Notes: a model not told the origin generated them from the sequence alone. A stretch of 64,000 nucleotides of DNA from Pantoea sp. GD03673 (GCF_029844725.1 NZ_JAOCKJ010000006.1:124001-188000); one strand, 5' to 3'; positions 1 through 9,653 are shown, counted from the first letter of the stretch. A program made the numbers and translations.

Positions 1-240
1 GACAATAAAGATCACCATCAGCAGAATCAGCGTTTTTTTGCGCGGCAGTCTGGCGGTGAGCAGCGCCATAATCGGCGCACCTATCGCCACCCCCAGCGCA
101 TAGCCACTGATTAGCCAGCCCGCCAACGGAATGGACACCTGAAGGTCACGCGCCACCTCCGGCAATAATCCCATGATGACAAACTCGGTGGTTCCGATGG
201 CGAACGCACTCAACGCCAGCGCCAGTAATGCAACAGGCAT
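1..240 (-). CDS. MFS drug/sugar efflux transporter, N-terminal part (runs off the left edge)
   Basis: Reading leftwards from an ATG at 240, the first 80 codons are visible and the rest lies outside the window. The protein opens with a hydrophobic helix containing GTTEFVIMGLLP, the DHA1-type N-terminal signature of the AraJ/YdhP/SotB efflux group. A second helix follows (GWLISGYALGVAIGAP), then a basic loop RLPRKK like the MFS loop 2-3 motif. These are inner-membrane proton antiporters that export drugs or sugars. The substrate cannot be told from this fragment. GGAGAG just upstream of the ATG serves as ribosome binding site. The neighbour across the 361-bp gap is divergent, so this gene has its own promoter. 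Confidence 0.85.
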   Translation of the reverse strand, partial: MPVALLALALSAFAIGTTEFVIMGLLPEVARDLQVSIPLAGWLISGYALGVAIGAPIMALLTARLPRKKTLILLMVIFIV

Positions 241-306
241 AACACTCTCCCAGTCTTATTTGCAGGTGAACCGCGCAGACGCGCAGCCCTTCGACGCTTA
301 TTAAAA

Positions 307-322
307 TTTGATCTGCGTCACA
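307..322. promoter_or_regulatory. CRP-like site in the 241-601 intergenic region
   Basis: TTTGA-TCTGCG-TCACA matches the CRP consensus TGTGA-N6-TCACA at 9 of 10 arm positions. It lies 67 bp upstream of the MFS start and about 280 bp from the divergent protease gene, so it more likely serves the transporter. I found no convincing -10 at class II distance. Apart from this site and one hairpin, I see nothing else in the 361-bp gap. Confidence 0.4.
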
Positions 323-373
323 GTGAGTATTACAGCACAGCGCCGGTTAGCCACCTAGCCTGTCGCGCGCAAA

Positions 374-400
374 GGATTATTGCTGCTGCCGCAATAATCC
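374..400. other. Perfect 10-bp inverted repeat in intergenic DNA
   Basis: GGATTATTGC, a 7-base loop, then GCAATAATCC. No T tract follows on either strand, so it is not a standard intrinsic terminator. It lies between two divergent genes and could be an operator or a leader hairpin of the gene starting at 602. Confidence 0.4.
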
Positions 401-601
401 TGCCCTCCTGATGCCATCCCTCCGCGTCAGACGGTCAGAGGCAGAGCCGTGCGGCGTCTGCCTGCACCGGGCCAGGTTGCCATTTCCTGTTAACCGATTA
501 CCCTTTTTTATATGTAACTCATTAATTATTTCGCAACGTTGCCGATATATCCCTAATCAATTGCCAGGTGTAGTTATCAACTTTTGACGCAGGGAGAGAG
601 A

Positions 602-1228
602 ATGCAGCGACTCATAGCCTTGATGGTCTTTGCCCTGACCGGCTGCTCCGTTGGTCATTATGAGTACAGTAAAGAAGCTGAAAAGCGGGTTGATATGACC
701 GTGACCGGCATTCCGACCATACTGGGTATCGGCACGCTTGGCACCACTATCCCGCTGACGCCGGAATACAGCCTGACCGCCGCGCACGTAGCGAAGTTTT
801 CGCTTTATCGGGTCAAAGCCTGGCATCCGCAGTGCGACCTGGCGGTGGTCTATCACAAAAACAGCGAAGCGAACCTGCCCCCCAGTTTCCGCAACAGCCA
901 TATCGGCGACCAGGTAAACCTTTACGGCTACAGCTTTATTTCGGCTATGCCGGTCAGTTCCAGCGGGCAGAACCTGATCAATACCACGCTGGCAAACAGC
1001 TGGAACAAGCCAGACTGCGTCGTGGTAGCGGCGAATGCGGGTGTGGTGAAGGGGATGTCGGGCGGCGCGGTTTATAACGCGTCAGACGATACGCTGGCAG
1101 GGGTGATTATCGGCTACAGCAATAACATCAATGACAATGCCAGCGGCAAGACACTTTATAAGAATGTTGCGCTCTATGTGCCCTATTCGCGGTTCCAGAC
1201 CTGGCTGGATAATGCCCTGAAATCCTAA
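602..1228 (+). CDS. Trypsin-like serine protease, lipoprotein
   Basis: A 208-residue protein starting at the ATG at 602, preceded by AGGGAGAG. A TTG 18 bases earlier is in frame but has no comparable ribosome binding site. The N-terminus is a lipoprotein signal with lipobox LTGC (lipidated Cys15), so it should be anchored in the envelope. A chymotrypsin-fold triad can be placed: His62 in TAAHV, Asp79 in CDLAVV and Ser153 in GMSGGAV, in the usual order and spacing. There is no PDZ domain, unlike DegP/DegQ. The closest general class is small trypsin-like peptidases with domain-only annotations. Substrate is unknown. Its 3' end overlaps the convergent cupin gene by 4 bp. Confidence 0.8.
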   Translation: MQRLIALMVFALTGCSVGHYEYSKEAEKRVDMTVTGIPTILGIGTLGTTIPLTPEYSLTAAHVAKFSLYRVKAWHPQCDLAVVYHKNSEANLPPSFRNSHIGDQVNLYGYSFISAMPVSSSGQNLINTTLANSWNKPDCVVVAANAGVVKGMSGGAVYNASDDTLAGVIIGYSNNINDNASGKTLYKNVALYVPYSRFQTWLDNALKS

Positions 1229-1719
1229 GGCTTTTTGTCAGGCAAGCCGGGATGGTTGCCCATAGGATGTTCGGGCGGATTCAGCCATCTGTCTTGACGG
1301 GTTGCTTCGTAATCCGGGTTAAGAGGATAAGTAATACGATTTTCTGGCTTGCGGGTCTCCCCCACCACCAGAAAGCGTGCTTCGCGATCGCTGTTATTGA
1401 TGAAGGTGTGGCAAATGCCCGTCCCCGCCGGAAAGGCCACTGCATCGCCCGGCGATAGCGGGTAAAGCTCGCCGTTGATCCAGGCGTCAGGCTGACCTTC
1501 AAGCACAAAGATGAACTCTTCTTCCGCGCTCTCCGCATGGGGATAAGACAGGCGGCGTCCGGGCAAAAGCCTTTCATGATGAATACCAAGGCGGGTTAAT
1601 CCCAGCAGCCGCCCCAGTGGCGCACCGATCGACATGCGCTCATCGCTGTCGTCATAATGTTCGTTATCCTCGCCTTCCAGCGCCTGCCAGTGGCGAATAC
1701 AGTCGGGACGTTGCGTCAT
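1225..1719 (-). CDS. Cupin-domain protein
   Basis: A 164-residue single-domain cupin. Cupin motif 1 is visible around residues 54-74, with His61 in SYPHAES followed by acidic residues and a closing LEG. Motif 2 is PGDAVAFPAGTGICH. The metal-binding set is therefore partly conserved, with one of the usual motif-1 histidines not obvious. Such proteins are often sugar-binding, dioxygenase or dimethylsulfoniopropionate-lyase-like, and the sequence does not decide between them. The gene is monocistronic and convergent with the protease. The region between it and the lysS terminator (1720-1799) holds no further gene. Confidence 0.8.
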   Translation of the reverse strand: MTQRPDCIRHWQALEGEDNEHYDDSDERMSIGAPLGRLLGLTRLGIHHERLLPGRRLSYPHAESAEEEFIFVLEGQPDAWINGELYPLSPGDAVAFPAGTGICHTFINNSDREARFLVVGETRKPENRITYPLNPDYEATRQDRWLNPPEHPMGNHPGLPDKKP

Positions 1720-1799
1720 GATGATTGCTCCAGGTTAAGACCTTCAGCCTGGCAGAGGGAACGGCATGACTCAAGCATCACGCGGCGAACGGCAGACAT

Positions 1800-1827
1800 A
1801 AAAAAGCCGGGATACCCCGGCCTTTTC
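1800..1827 (-). terminator. Rho-independent terminator of the prfB-lysS transcript
   Basis: Read on the minus strand, GGCCGGGG, a short TAT-containing loop and CCCGGCTTTTTT form a GC-rich stem followed by a run of T. It lies just downstream of the lysS stop at 1843. Confidence 0.85.
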
Positions 1828-1842
1828 TGAGAACAGTAAGAC

Positions 1843-3363
1843 TTATTTGCTGCCTGGACGCAGTGCCGGGAACAGAATGACGTCACGGATGGTATGGCTG
1901 TTGGTAAACAGCATCACCATACGGTCGATACCGATGCCCAGACCTGCGGTTGGCGGCAGACCATGTTCCAGTGCGGTAACGTAGTCTTCGTCGTAGAACA
2001 TCGCTTCGTCGTCACCCGCATCTTTGGCATTCACCTGCTGCAGGAAACGCTCAGCCTGATCTTCCGCATCGTTCAGCTCGGAGAAGCCGTTACCGATTTC
2101 ACGACCGCCAATGAAGAACTCAAAGCGATCGGTGATTTCCGGGTTATCGTCGTTGCGACGGGCCAGCGGCGACACTTCTGCCGGGTATTCGGTAATGAAG
2201 GTCGGCTGAATCAGATTCGCCTCTGCCGTCTCTTCAAAGATTTCCGTTACGACGCGGCCCAGACCCCAGCTCTTCTCCACTTTGATGTGCAGAGATTGTG
2301 CAATCGCCACCGCTTTATCGAAGTCTTCCAGATCGGCCAGATCGGTTTCCGGGCGATACTTTTTGATGGCTTCGCGCATGGTCAGTTTTTCAAACGGCTT
2401 ACCGAAATCAAACGTCTGCTCACCGTAAGGCACAACGGTGCTGCCCAGCACATCCTGCGCCAGTGTGCGGAACAGGCTTTCGGTCAGCTCGATCAGATCT
2501 TTGTAATCCGCATAAGCCATATAGAGTTCCATCATGGTGAACTCTGGGTTATGACGTGGCGAAATCCCTTCGTTACGGAAGTTACGGTTGATCTCGAACA
2601 CGCGATCGAATCCGCCTACCACCAGACGCTTCAGATAAAGCTCTGGTGCAATACGCAGATACATGTCGATATCCAGCGCATTGTGATGGGTGATAAACGG
2701 ACGCGCAGAGGCACCGCCCGGGATCACCTGCATCATCGGGGTTTCCACTTCCATAAAGTCGCGGCCCACCATGAACTGACGAATGCCAGCCATGATCTGC
2801 GAACGAATTCTGAAGGTGTTGCGTGACTCATCATTGGCGATGAGATCAAGGTAACGCTGACGATAACGGGTTTCCTGATCGGCAAGGCCGTGGAACTTGT
2901 CCGGCAGCGGGCGCAGCGCTTTGGTCAGCAGGCGCAGTTCAGAACAGTGAATCGACAGTTCGCCGGTTTTCGTTTTGAACAGTTTGCCACGTGCGCCAAG
3001 GATATCGCCGAGATCCCACTTTTTGAACTGCTCGTTGTAGATGCCTTCAGCCAGGTCGTCACGTGAGACGTAAAGCTGAATCCGGCCGCCTGTATCCTGC
3101 AGGGTCACGAAAGAGGCCTTACCCATGATACGGCGGGTCATCATGCGTCCGGCGACGCTGACTTCGATGCCGAGATCTTCAAGCTCTTCGTTGCTCTTCT
3201 CGCCATAGCGCTCATGCAGCTGGTTTGAGAGGCTGTCACGACGGAAATCGTTAGGAAACGCCACGCCATTTGCACGCAGCACGCTCAGCTTTTCGCGACG
3301 CGCTTTCAGTTCGTTATTTAACTCAACGGCGGCATCAGCGCTCTGCGGTTGTTGTTCAGACAT
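1843..3363 (-). CDS. lysS: Lysyl-tRNA synthetase (class II)
   Basis: A 506-residue class II aminoacyl-tRNA synthetase that charges tRNA-Lys in the cytoplasm (E. coli LysS is 505). The N-terminal OB-fold anticodon-binding domain occupies about residues 60-160. The catalytic domain shows motif 2 ([15 protein letters not shown]) and motif 3 near the C-terminus ([12 protein letters not shown]). It follows prfB by 9 bp in the same orientation, the arrangement known from E. coli, and is followed by an intrinsic terminator. Its identity to the constitutive LysS rather than stress-induced LysU is supported by the prfB linkage. Confidence 0.97.
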   Translation of the reverse strand: MSEQQPQSADAAVELNNELKARREKLSVLRANGVAFPNDFRRDSLSNQLHERYGEKSNEELEDLGIEVSVAGRMMTRRIMGKASFVTLQDTGGRIQLYVSRDDLAEGIYNEQFKKWDLGDILGARGKLFKTKTGELSIHCSELRLLTKALRPLPDKFHGLADQETRYRQRYLDLIANDESRNTFRIRSQIMAGIRQFMVGRDFMEVETPMMQVIPGGASARPFITHHNALDIDMYLRIAPELYLKRLVVGGFDRVFEINRNFRNEGISPRHNPEFTMMELYMAYADYKDLIELTESLFRTLAQDVLGSTVVPYGEQTFDFGKPFEKLTMREAIKKYRPETDLADLEDFDKAVAIAQSLHIKVEKSWGLGRVVTEIFEETAEANLIQPTFITEYPAEVSPLARRNDDNPEITDRFEFFIGGREIGNGFSELNDAEDQAERFLQQVNAKDAGDDEAMFYDEDYVTALEHGLPPTAGLGIGIDRMVMLFTNSHTIRDVILFPALRPGSK

Positions 3364-3372
3364 GTCGGTTCC

Positions 3373-4471
3373 TTATAACCCTGCTTTTAAACTAGCTTCA
3401 ATGAATCGATCCAGATCGCCGTCCAGCACCGCCTGGGTGTTACGCGTCTCTACGCCGGTGCGCAGATCTTTGATGCGGGCATCATCGAGAACGTAAGAAC
3501 GGATCTGACTTCCCCAGCCGATGTCGGACTTGTTGTCCTCCAGCGCCTGTTTCTCAGCATTTTTCTTCTGCATCTCAAGCTCGTACAGCTTCGCTTTCAT
3601 CTGCTTCATCGCCTGATCTTTGTTCTTGTGCTGAGAACGGTCATTCTGACACTGGGTGACGGTACCGGTTGGAATATGGGTAATACGAACCGCTGATTCC
3701 GTCCGGTTAACGTGCTGACCGCCCGCACCCGAAGCGCGATAAACGTCAATGCGCAGGTCGGCCGGGTTGATGTCGATATCAATATCGTCATCCACTTCCG
3801 GATAGATAAAGGCGGAGCTGAATGAGGTGTGACGACGACCGCCGGAGTCAAATGGGCTCTTACGCACCAGGCGATGCACGCCCGTTTCAGTGCGTAACCA
3901 GCCAAACGCGTAGTCGCCTGACACGCGAATGGTCACAGACTTGATGCCCGCGACTTCACCTTCAGACTCTTCGATAATTTCGGTTTTGAAGCCTTTGGCT
4001 TCAGCCCAACGCAGATACATACGCATCAGCATGCTGGCCCAGTCCTGCGCTTCGGTGCCGCCAGACCCCGCCTGCAGATCGATGTAGCAGTCGGCGCTGT
4101 CATATTCGCCAGAGAACATGCGGCGGAATTCCAGTTCGCCCAGCTTGCCCTCAAGCCCATCCAGCTCGGCAACGGCTTCGTTGAAGGTCTCTTCGTCTTC
4201 TGCTTCTACCGCCAGTTCAAGCAGACCCTGCACATCTTCAAGGCCCTGCGACATCTGTTCCAGCGTCTGCACGATGGCTTCCAGCGAGGAGCGCTCTTTG
4301 CCCAGCGCCTGAGCACGCTCAGGTTCATTCCAGACATCGGGCTGTTCCAGCTCGGCGTTTACTTCTTCGAGGCGTTCTTTCTTGGCATCGTAGTCAAAGA
4401 TACCCCCGAAGAACGTCGCTGCGCTCACTGAGGTCCTGAATACGGTTTTTGACCGGGTTAATTTCAAACAT
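3373..4471 (-). CDS. prfB: Peptide chain release factor 2, expressed by programmed +1 frameshift
   Basis: RF2 recognises UAA and UGA stops and triggers peptide release. The real start is the ATG at 4471, giving [10 protein letters not shown] and 25 codons before an in-frame TGA at 4396-4394. A +1 shift at CTT-TGA-C then joins the remaining 340 codons, for 365 residues in total, exactly the E. coli length. The SPF anticodon-mimic ([10 protein letters not shown]) and the catalytic GGQ loop (SGAGGQHVN) are present. A naive single-frame reading would give a wrong 42-residue N-terminus starting further upstream. It is co-directional with recJ (229-bp gap) and lysS. Expression is autoregulated, since low RF2 favours the shift. 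Confidence 0.97.
4393..4408 (-). promoter_or_regulatory. prfB: prfB +1 programmed frameshift element
   Basis: On the minus strand the site reads CGGGGGTATCTTTGAC. The GGGGG acts as an internal Shine-Dalgarno-like stimulator a few bases before the slippery CTT, and TGA followed by C is a poor termination context. This is the canonical RF2 autoregulatory signal. The stop is codon 26, as in E. coli. Confidence 0.95.
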
Positions 4472-4622
4472 GGCTTTAGCGTCTTTCTTATGTTCGATGG
4501 GACAGGAAAATTAACGCACAAGTTTACCCGAAACTGGCGGCAGTTTGTAGCGCTGAGACAGCGGGCGGATGCCCTGATGAGATGACACGGCGCATTTGCT
4601 TATCGGGCCGCGGCACCCTCCT

Positions 4623-4642
4623 CGCTTACCGCACGGTGAGCG
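4623..4642. other. Hairpin between recJ and prfB
   Basis: CGCTTACC-GCAC-GGTGAGCG forms an 8-bp stem (one G-T pair) with a 4-base loop. No T run follows. It lies in the 229-bp recJ-prfB gap and could mark the 3' end of the recJ message or an RNA-processing point. Confidence 0.35.
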
Positions 4643-4700
4643 AAAGCAGCAGGCGGGCTGACGCGCCGCTGTTGTGACCGCAGAAGCGCGCCCTGTTCAC

Positions 4701-6437
4701 TCAGTTCAGTGGCCAGATATGATCGATGATCAGCTGCACCGAACGGTTGCCGCGATACTCGTTGATATCCAGCTTATACGCCAGTTCGACCTGACGAATG
4801 CTGCTGTCGGGCCAGAGGGTGGTATCGATATTAAAGGCGATACCGTCGATCAGCGGACCGCCATCCAGCGGCTCAACCATCACTTTCAGATGGCGCTCCC
4901 CCACCAGCCGTTGTTGCAGCAGCTTAAATTTGCCGTCAAACGCGGGTTCCGGGAACGCCTGGCCCCAGGGACCGGCTTCGCGCAGCGTCTCCGCGGTCTG
5001 CAGCGAAAACTCCTGCGGCTGCAGCGCGCCATCAGACCAGATGATGCCCTGCAGCGATTCGCCATCCAGCCACTCACCAATCAGATCGGCAAAGCGCTGG
5101 CGAAACTCCTCGTAGCGTGCGGTTTCCAGCGATAAACCCGCGGCCATGGCGTGACCGCCGAACTTCAGCATCAGGCCGGGATTCAGCGTGTCCAGTCGCT
5201 CCAGCGCATCACGCAGATGCAGCCCGGCAATCGAACGGCCCGAACCTTTCAGCGTCCCGTCGCCCGCTGGCGCAAAGGCAATGACCGGACGATGGAAGCG
5301 CTCTTTCAGACGTGAAGCGAGGATGCCCACCACGCCCTGATGCCATTCGGGATGATAGAAAGCCAGACCCAGCGGCAGATCGCGCTGCTCGCGCTCCAGC
5401 GCCTGACACAGCGCCAGCGCTTCGCTCTGCATGCCCTGCTCTATCTCTTTTCGCGTCTGATTCAGCGCGTCCAGTTCACTGGCTAACATGCGTGCCTGGC
5501 TGAGATCGTCTGTCATTAACAGCGCCACGCCCACCGACATATCGTCGAGACGGCCCGCGGCGTTAAGCCGGGGACCCAGTGCAAAACCCAGGTCGCTGGC
5601 GGCCAGCTGACGCGCATCGCGATTCGCTATCTCCAGCAGCGCCCGGATGCCTGGCCGGCATTTTCCGGCCCGGATGCGGCTGAGCCCCTGCCACACCAGA
5701 ATGCGGTTGTTAACGTCGAGCGGCACCACATCGGCTACCGTGCCAAGCGCCACCAGATCGAGCATCTCCGCCAGATTCGGTTCAGTACGGGTCGCGCCAA
5801 ACCACCCCTGCGTGCGCAAATGGGCACGCAGCGCCAGCATCAGATAGAACGCAACGCCAACGCCTGCCAGCGCGCGTGAGGGAAAGTTGCAGTCTGGCAG
5901 GTTGGGGTTAACGATCGCGTCAGCGGCCGGTAAGGTCTCGCCCGGCAGGTGATGGTCGGTAATCAGCACCGGAATACCGTGCTGATGCGCGCACGCTACC
6001 CCGGCATGCGAAGAGATGCCGTTATCGACCGTCAGGATCATCGCGGCACCCCGCGCACGCGCCTGCTCCACCACTTCCGGACTGAGGCCATAACCATCTT
6101 CAAAGCGGTTAGGCACCAGATACTGCACGTTGCCGCCACCCATGCTGCGCAGCGCCATGACCGTCAGTGCGGTACTGGTCGCGCCATCGGCATCAAAGTC
6201 GCCCACCACCATAATGCGACGCCCGTCCAGCAGCGCCTGGTGCAGCAGCGCTACTGCACTCTCAATCCCGCTCAGGGACTGATACGGCAGCAGGTTTTTC
6301 GCACCGCGCTCCAGCTCAGCGGCGTCGCACACGCCGCGTTGCAGGTAGAGTCGTTTCAGCAGCGGCGGCAGCGTCGCCGGAAGCGCATCGTCAACCGTCA
6401 CCTCACGACGACGGAGTTCCACATCCTGTTTTACCAC
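4701..6437 (-). CDS. recJ: Single-stranded-DNA-specific 5'-3' exonuclease RecJ
   Basis: A 578-residue DHH-family exonuclease used in RecF-pathway recombination and mismatch repair. Metal-binding motifs are visible: GDFDADGATST near residue 80, TVDNG, DHHLPG and the C-terminal DHHA1 motif FGGHAMAAGL. Length matches E. coli (577). The start is a GTG at 6437, giving MVKQDVELRRREV, which aligns with the E. coli N-terminus. The gene begins 3 bp after the dsbC stop, so the two are translationally close, as in the xerD-dsbC-recJ operon. Confidence 0.96.
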   Translation of the reverse strand: MVKQDVELRRREVTVDDALPATLPPLLKRLYLQRGVCDAAELERGAKNLLPYQSLSGIESAVALLHQALLDGRRIMVVGDFDADGATSTALTVMALRSMGGGNVQYLVPNRFEDGYGLSPEVVEQARARGAAMILTVDNGISSHAGVACAHQHGIPVLITDHHLPGETLPAADAIVNPNLPDCNFPSRALAGVGVAFYLMLALRAHLRTQGWFGATRTEPNLAEMLDLVALGTVADVVPLDVNNRILVWQGLSRIRAGKCRPGIRALLEIANRDARQLAASDLGFALGPRLNAAGRLDDMSVGVALLMTDDLSQARMLASELDALNQTRKEIEQGMQSEALALCQALEREQRDLPLGLAFYHPEWHQGVVGILASRLKERFHRPVIAFAPAGDGTLKGSGRSIAGLHLRDALERLDTLNPGLMLKFGGHAMAAGLSLETARYEEFRQRFADLIGEWLDGESLQGIIWSDGALQPQEFSLQTAETLREAGPWGQAFPEPAFDGKFKLLQQRLVGERHLKVMVEPLDGGPLIDGIAFNIDTTLWPDSSIRQVELAYKLDINEYRGNRSVQLIIDHIWPLN

Positions 6438-6440
6438 CGA

Positions 6441-7154
6441 TTACCCACCACGCTTCTGATTGTCCAGCACCTGCTTCAGCTCCTGCGGCGACTGATAACC
6501 CGGGATCATCATGCCGGTATCGGTCAGCATCGCGGGTGTGCCCTGAATGCCGAACAGCACACCAAGTTTGTAGTGCTGAGCAATATCGATTTTGCAGCTG
6601 TCCGGGGCGGCCATCTTCGGCGCATTGCCTTTCATCGCCTCATCAAAGGCTTTATTGCGGTCAGCGCTGCACCAGATCGCTTTCATGGCCGGTTCAATCT
6701 GACCCTTCAGCCCTTCACGCGGAAACGCCAGGTAGCGCACGGTAATGCCGAGCGCATTATAGTCAGCCATCTGCTCGTGCAGCTTGTGGCAATAGCCACA
6801 GGTGATGTCGGTGAAGACCGTAATCACATGCTGCTCTTTCGGCGCTTTATAGACGATCATCTCCGGCACCAGCGCCTCGACTTTTTTGTCCAGCAGCTGA
6901 TTGGTCACGTTGACCGGCTGTGTGCCACTGACGTCGTAAAGCGGCCCCTGGATCATATGTTTGCCATCGTCAGTCACGTAAAGCACACCGCTTTCAGACA
7001 GCACGGTTTTAAACCCTGGCAGCGGTGACGGGCTGATCTCCGTCTGGTTCAGACCGAGCTTTTTAAGTGATTGCTGAATGGCGCTGTCATCGGCCTGAGC
7101 CAGACCGGAAAAGGCGCTGGCTAACAGAGCCAGCAGGGCAAAATGCTTGTTCAT
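6441..7154 (-). CDS. dsbC: Periplasmic disulfide isomerase DsbC
   Basis: A 237-residue thiol-disulfide isomerase that corrects wrong disulfides in the periplasm as a dimer, kept reduced by DsbD. A Sec signal peptide covers residues 1-21, with probable cleavage after GLAQA. The N-terminal dimerisation domain runs to about residue 80, and the thioredoxin fold follows with its CGYC active site at residues 119-122. It lies between xerD and recJ on the same strand with short gaps, as in E. coli. Confidence 0.96.
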   Translation of the reverse strand: MNKHFALLALLASAFSGLAQADDSAIQQSLKKLGLNQTEISPSPLPGFKTVLSESGVLYVTDDGKHMIQGPLYDVSGTQPVNVTNQLLDKKVEALVPEMIVYKAPKEQHVITVFTDITCGYCHKLHEQMADYNALGITVRYLAFPREGLKGQIEPAMKAIWCSADRNKAFDEAMKGNAPKMAAPDSCKIDIAQHYKLGVLFGIQGTPAMLTDTGMMIPGYQSPQELKQVLDNQKRGG

Positions 7155-7175
7155 TTTTATCCTTATGGCCGCGAA

Positions 7176-8069
7176 TCAGGCTCGCGGATGGTGTTGTTGA
7201 TGTAACTGACGCAGGCGCTCGGTGGCCACATGCGTATAAATCTGGGTGGTGGAAAGATCGCTGTGTCCCAGCAGCATCTGTACGACACGCAAATCGGCAC
7301 CGTGGTTCAGCAGATGGGTCGCAAAGGCATGGCGCATCACATGCGGCGATAACTTTTCGCTGTCGATGCCCGCCAGCGTGGCGTAGTGCTTGATGCGATG
7401 CCAGAAGGTCTGGCGCGTCATCTGCTGCGCCCGATTACTGGGAAACATCACGTCCAGCGTCTGTCCGTTAAGCAGCCACGGGCGACCATGTTCCATATAT
7501 TGCTCCAGCCAGTAAACTGCTTCTTCACCTAAAGGCACCAGCCGCTCCTTATCACCTTTACCGATGACCCGGACCACGCCCTGACGCAGGCTGATGTCGC
7601 TAAGCGTCAGACCAATCAGTTCGGAGACGCGCAGACCGGTGGCGTAAAGCAGCTCCAGCATCGCTTTGTCGCGCAACTCCAGCGGAATAGCGATATCCGG
7701 TGCCTGCAACAGCCGCTCGACCTGTGCCTCACTGAGATCTTTTGGCAAACGCTGCGGCAGTTTGGGGGCTGACAGCAGCGCGCTGGGATCGTCCGCACGC
7801 AGCTTTTCGCGGTAAAGATACTGAAACAGGCGGCGCATGGCGCTAAGCAGCCGCGCTGAGCTGGTCGCCTTGTAGCCGCCCTCCAGCCGTTCGGCCAGGA
7901 ACTGCTGCAGATCCAGTGGCGTCACGCTGAGCAGCGTCAGCTGGTGATGCGCCAGCCAGCCGGTCAGCGTCTGAAGATCCTGACGATAGGAGGAGAGAGT
8001 GTTCTGCGCCAGATTGCGTTCAATCCAGAGCGCATCAAGAAACTGTTCTGTCAGTTCGCTGTCCTGCAC
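7176..8069 (-). CDS. xerD: Site-specific tyrosine recombinase XerD
   Basis: A 297-residue recombinase that, with XerC and FtsK, resolves chromosome dimers at dif. The N-terminal SAM-like core-binding domain covers about residues 1-105. The catalytic domain has all the tyrosine-recombinase residues: Arg147 (ATGLRVSEL), Lys171, His243 and Arg246 (SPHVMRHAF), His269 (LLGHS) and nucleophile Tyr278 (TTQIYTH). Length is one short of E. coli XerD. It is the first gene of the leftward xerD-dsbC-recJ-prfB-lysS group and is divergent from fldB. Confidence 0.96.
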   Translation of the reverse strand: MQDSELTEQFLDALWIERNLAQNTLSSYRQDLQTLTGWLAHHQLTLLSVTPLDLQQFLAERLEGGYKATSSARLLSAMRRLFQYLYREKLRADDPSALLSAPKLPQRLPKDLSEAQVERLLQAPDIAIPLELRDKAMLELLYATGLRVSELIGLTLSDISLRQGVVRVIGKGDKERLVPLGEEAVYWLEQYMEHGRPWLLNGQTLDVMFPSNRAQQMTRQTFWHRIKHYATLAGIDSEKLSPHVMRHAFATHLLNHGADLRVVQMLLGHSDLSTTQIYTHVATERLRQLHQQHHPRA

Positions 8070-8171
8070 GTTATCTCCGCCGTCTGGTGTAAAATCATGC
8101 TCATTATGCCTGATTCAGCAGCGCTTCTGGTACAATTGCGCCAAAGTCAGTATTTACAGAGTGTTATCTGC

Positions 8172-8690
8172 ATGAAAATCGGTCTTTTTTACGGTTCCAG
8201 TACCTGTTACACCGAAATCGTAGCGGAGAAAATTCGCGATTTTATTGGCGAAGAGTTAGTGACGCTGCATAACGTCAAAGATGACGACCCGCGCCTGATG
8301 GAGCAGTACGATTTGCTGATCATGGGCATCCCGACCTGGGATTTCGGTGAGTTGCAGGAGGACTGGGAAGCTATCTGGACGCAGTTGCCCGCGCTGAATC
8401 TGCAAAACAGGATTGTCGCGCTCTATGGCATGGGCGATCAGATTGGCTATGGCGAGTGGTTTTTAGATGCGCTCGGCATGCTGCATGATTTGCTGCAGCC
8501 GATGGGTGTTCGTTTTGTCGGTTACTGGCCGCTTGAAGGCTATACGTTCACCAGTCCGAAACCGCTGACTGCTGATGGCGCACAGTTTGTGGGTCTGGCG
8601 CTGGATGATGTTAATCAGTTCGAAGTTACCGATGAGCGCGTTGAGCAGTGGTGCGAGCAGGTGTTAACCGAAACCGCTGCACTGCTCTGA
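8172..8690 (+). CDS. fldB: Flavodoxin 2
   Basis: A 172-residue FMN-binding electron carrier. The start is the ATG at 8172 ([15 protein letters not shown]), not the longer upstream extension of this frame, because family members begin here. The phosphate-binding loop GSSTCYTE, the W-containing loop (PTWDFGELQ) and the 90s loop ([13 protein letters not shown]) are all present. FldB in E. coli belongs to the SoxRS regulon. It is divergent from xerD, and the 100-bp gap carries both promoters. It converges on ygfX. Confidence 0.94.
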   Translation: MKIGLFYGSSTCYTEIVAEKIRDFIGEELVTLHNVKDDDPRLMEQYDLLIMGIPTWDFGELQEDWEAIWTQLPALNLQNRIVALYGMGDQIGYGEWFLDALGMLHDLLQPMGVRFVGYWPLEGYTFTSPKPLTADGAQFVGLALDDVNQFEVTDERVEQWCEQVLTETAALL

Positions 8691-8775
8691 TCGGCCAAAG
8701 GTGAGCGCCTGCCGTTGTTGCACCGGAGCACGCGCCGCTGAACGGCAGTTATCGCACTTGCCTGCCTGCGGGCTT

Positions 8776-9186
8776 TTAATGTCGCGCTTTGCTGAAGCAG
8801 CAGGCGCGTAACGCCCGCCATTCGCCAGGCTGCATATTGTCCCGCATCAGCCACCAGCGCAGCACAGCCCCCTGTTCGCTTTTCGCTACCAGCAGCACGC
8901 CAGCCGGTAACCAGCGTAGCGGCTGAACAGGCCGCCAGCGTTTTCCCTGCCAGATCCAGCAATGTACGCTTTCCCGCTGTAACGGGCCGTGCCGCTGAAT
9001 CAATCGCCGGCAACACCGCCAGCCCTCGGCCAGCAACAGCAGAATAATCGGCCCTCTGATCAGCCAGCCGCCTGCAGGCAGCGCCATCAGCACAACCCCC
9101 GTGATGGCGGCCACCAGCCAGGCGCACAGACATCCGCACGCCAGGCGAGAGGGCCGCAGCTTACATTGCCACCGGGCCGCGATCAT
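8776..9186 (-). CDS. ygfX: YgfX (CptA) inner-membrane protein
   Basis: A 136-residue protein with two adjacent hydrophobic helices (about residues 20-57) and a soluble C-terminal part rich in Trp and Arg ([17 protein letters not shown]), the layout of the YgfX family. In E. coli it was reported as an inhibitor of MreB/FtsZ assembly paired with the neighbour YgfY/SdhE, while the neighbour's main role is flavination. It overlaps sdhE by 26 bp if the ATG at 9186 is used. A GTG start a few codons later, as in E. coli, is also possible. It is one transcript with sdhE. Confidence 0.88.
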   Translation of the reverse strand: MIAARWQCKLRPSRLACGCLCAWLVAAITGVVLMALPAGGWLIRGPIILLLLAEGWRCCRRLIQRHGPLQRESVHCWIWQGKRWRPVQPLRWLPAGVLLVAKSEQGAVLRWWLMRDNMQPGEWRALRACCFSKARH

Positions 9187-9427
9187 GATTACGCTGCTGG
9201 ATCAGACTCACCATCCGCTTAAATTCTGGATCGGCTGGCTCACCGTGATTCATCAGCCAGTTAAACAGGTCAGGATCGTCACTCTTCAGAAGGGCAACAA
9301 AGACCTGCTTATCGGTGTCGCTCAGCGTGTCATACTCAAATTTGAAGAACGGCATAATAGCCACATCCAGTTCCAGCATGCCGCGACGGCAGGCCCACTG
9401 AATTCGTGATTTATCATTAATATCCAT
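9161..9427 (-). CDS. sdhE: FAD assembly factor SdhE (YgfY)
   Basis: An 88-residue protein that promotes covalent attachment of FAD to succinate dehydrogenase and fumarate reductase. The family signature RRGMLELD lies at residues 14-21, within the conserved RGxxE surface. Length equals the E. coli protein. It is the first gene of the sdhE-ygfX pair and divergent from ygfZ. Confidence 0.95.
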   Translation of the reverse strand: MDINDKSRIQWACRRGMLELDVAIMPFFKFEYDTLSDTDKQVFVALLKSDDPDLFNWLMNHGEPADPEFKRMVSLIQQRNHDRGPVAM

Positions 9428-9653
9428 GCATCAATTTCCACCATTCACAACGTGGCCGCTAGTGTAACCTGGTTTCCTGCGGCTCGCAGGCGCAGCATCG
9501 CAGGCTGTGCAACCTGCCACATTTCAGCGCATCTGTTTTCAGGGTTATCACGCCTTTTGTGCGCCGTTTTCCGTAAACAGGTTGCATTGCCAGTCGGCTC
9601 TTTTAACATTGAAGACAATGTTCCGGATGAACCTTCTTAAACAGGATATCTCC

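Noticed and set aside
1894..2826. 310-codon ORF antisense to lysS and similar long antisense frames (gcvP, ubiH, recJ, mutY regions)
   Set aside because: Shadows of GC-rich coding sequence on the other strand, lacking family features.
8776..9427. Toxin-antitoxin pair (ygfX/sdhE)
   Set aside because: It was once described so, but the flavination role of SdhE is the better supported function, and nothing in the sequence here demands a toxin reading.
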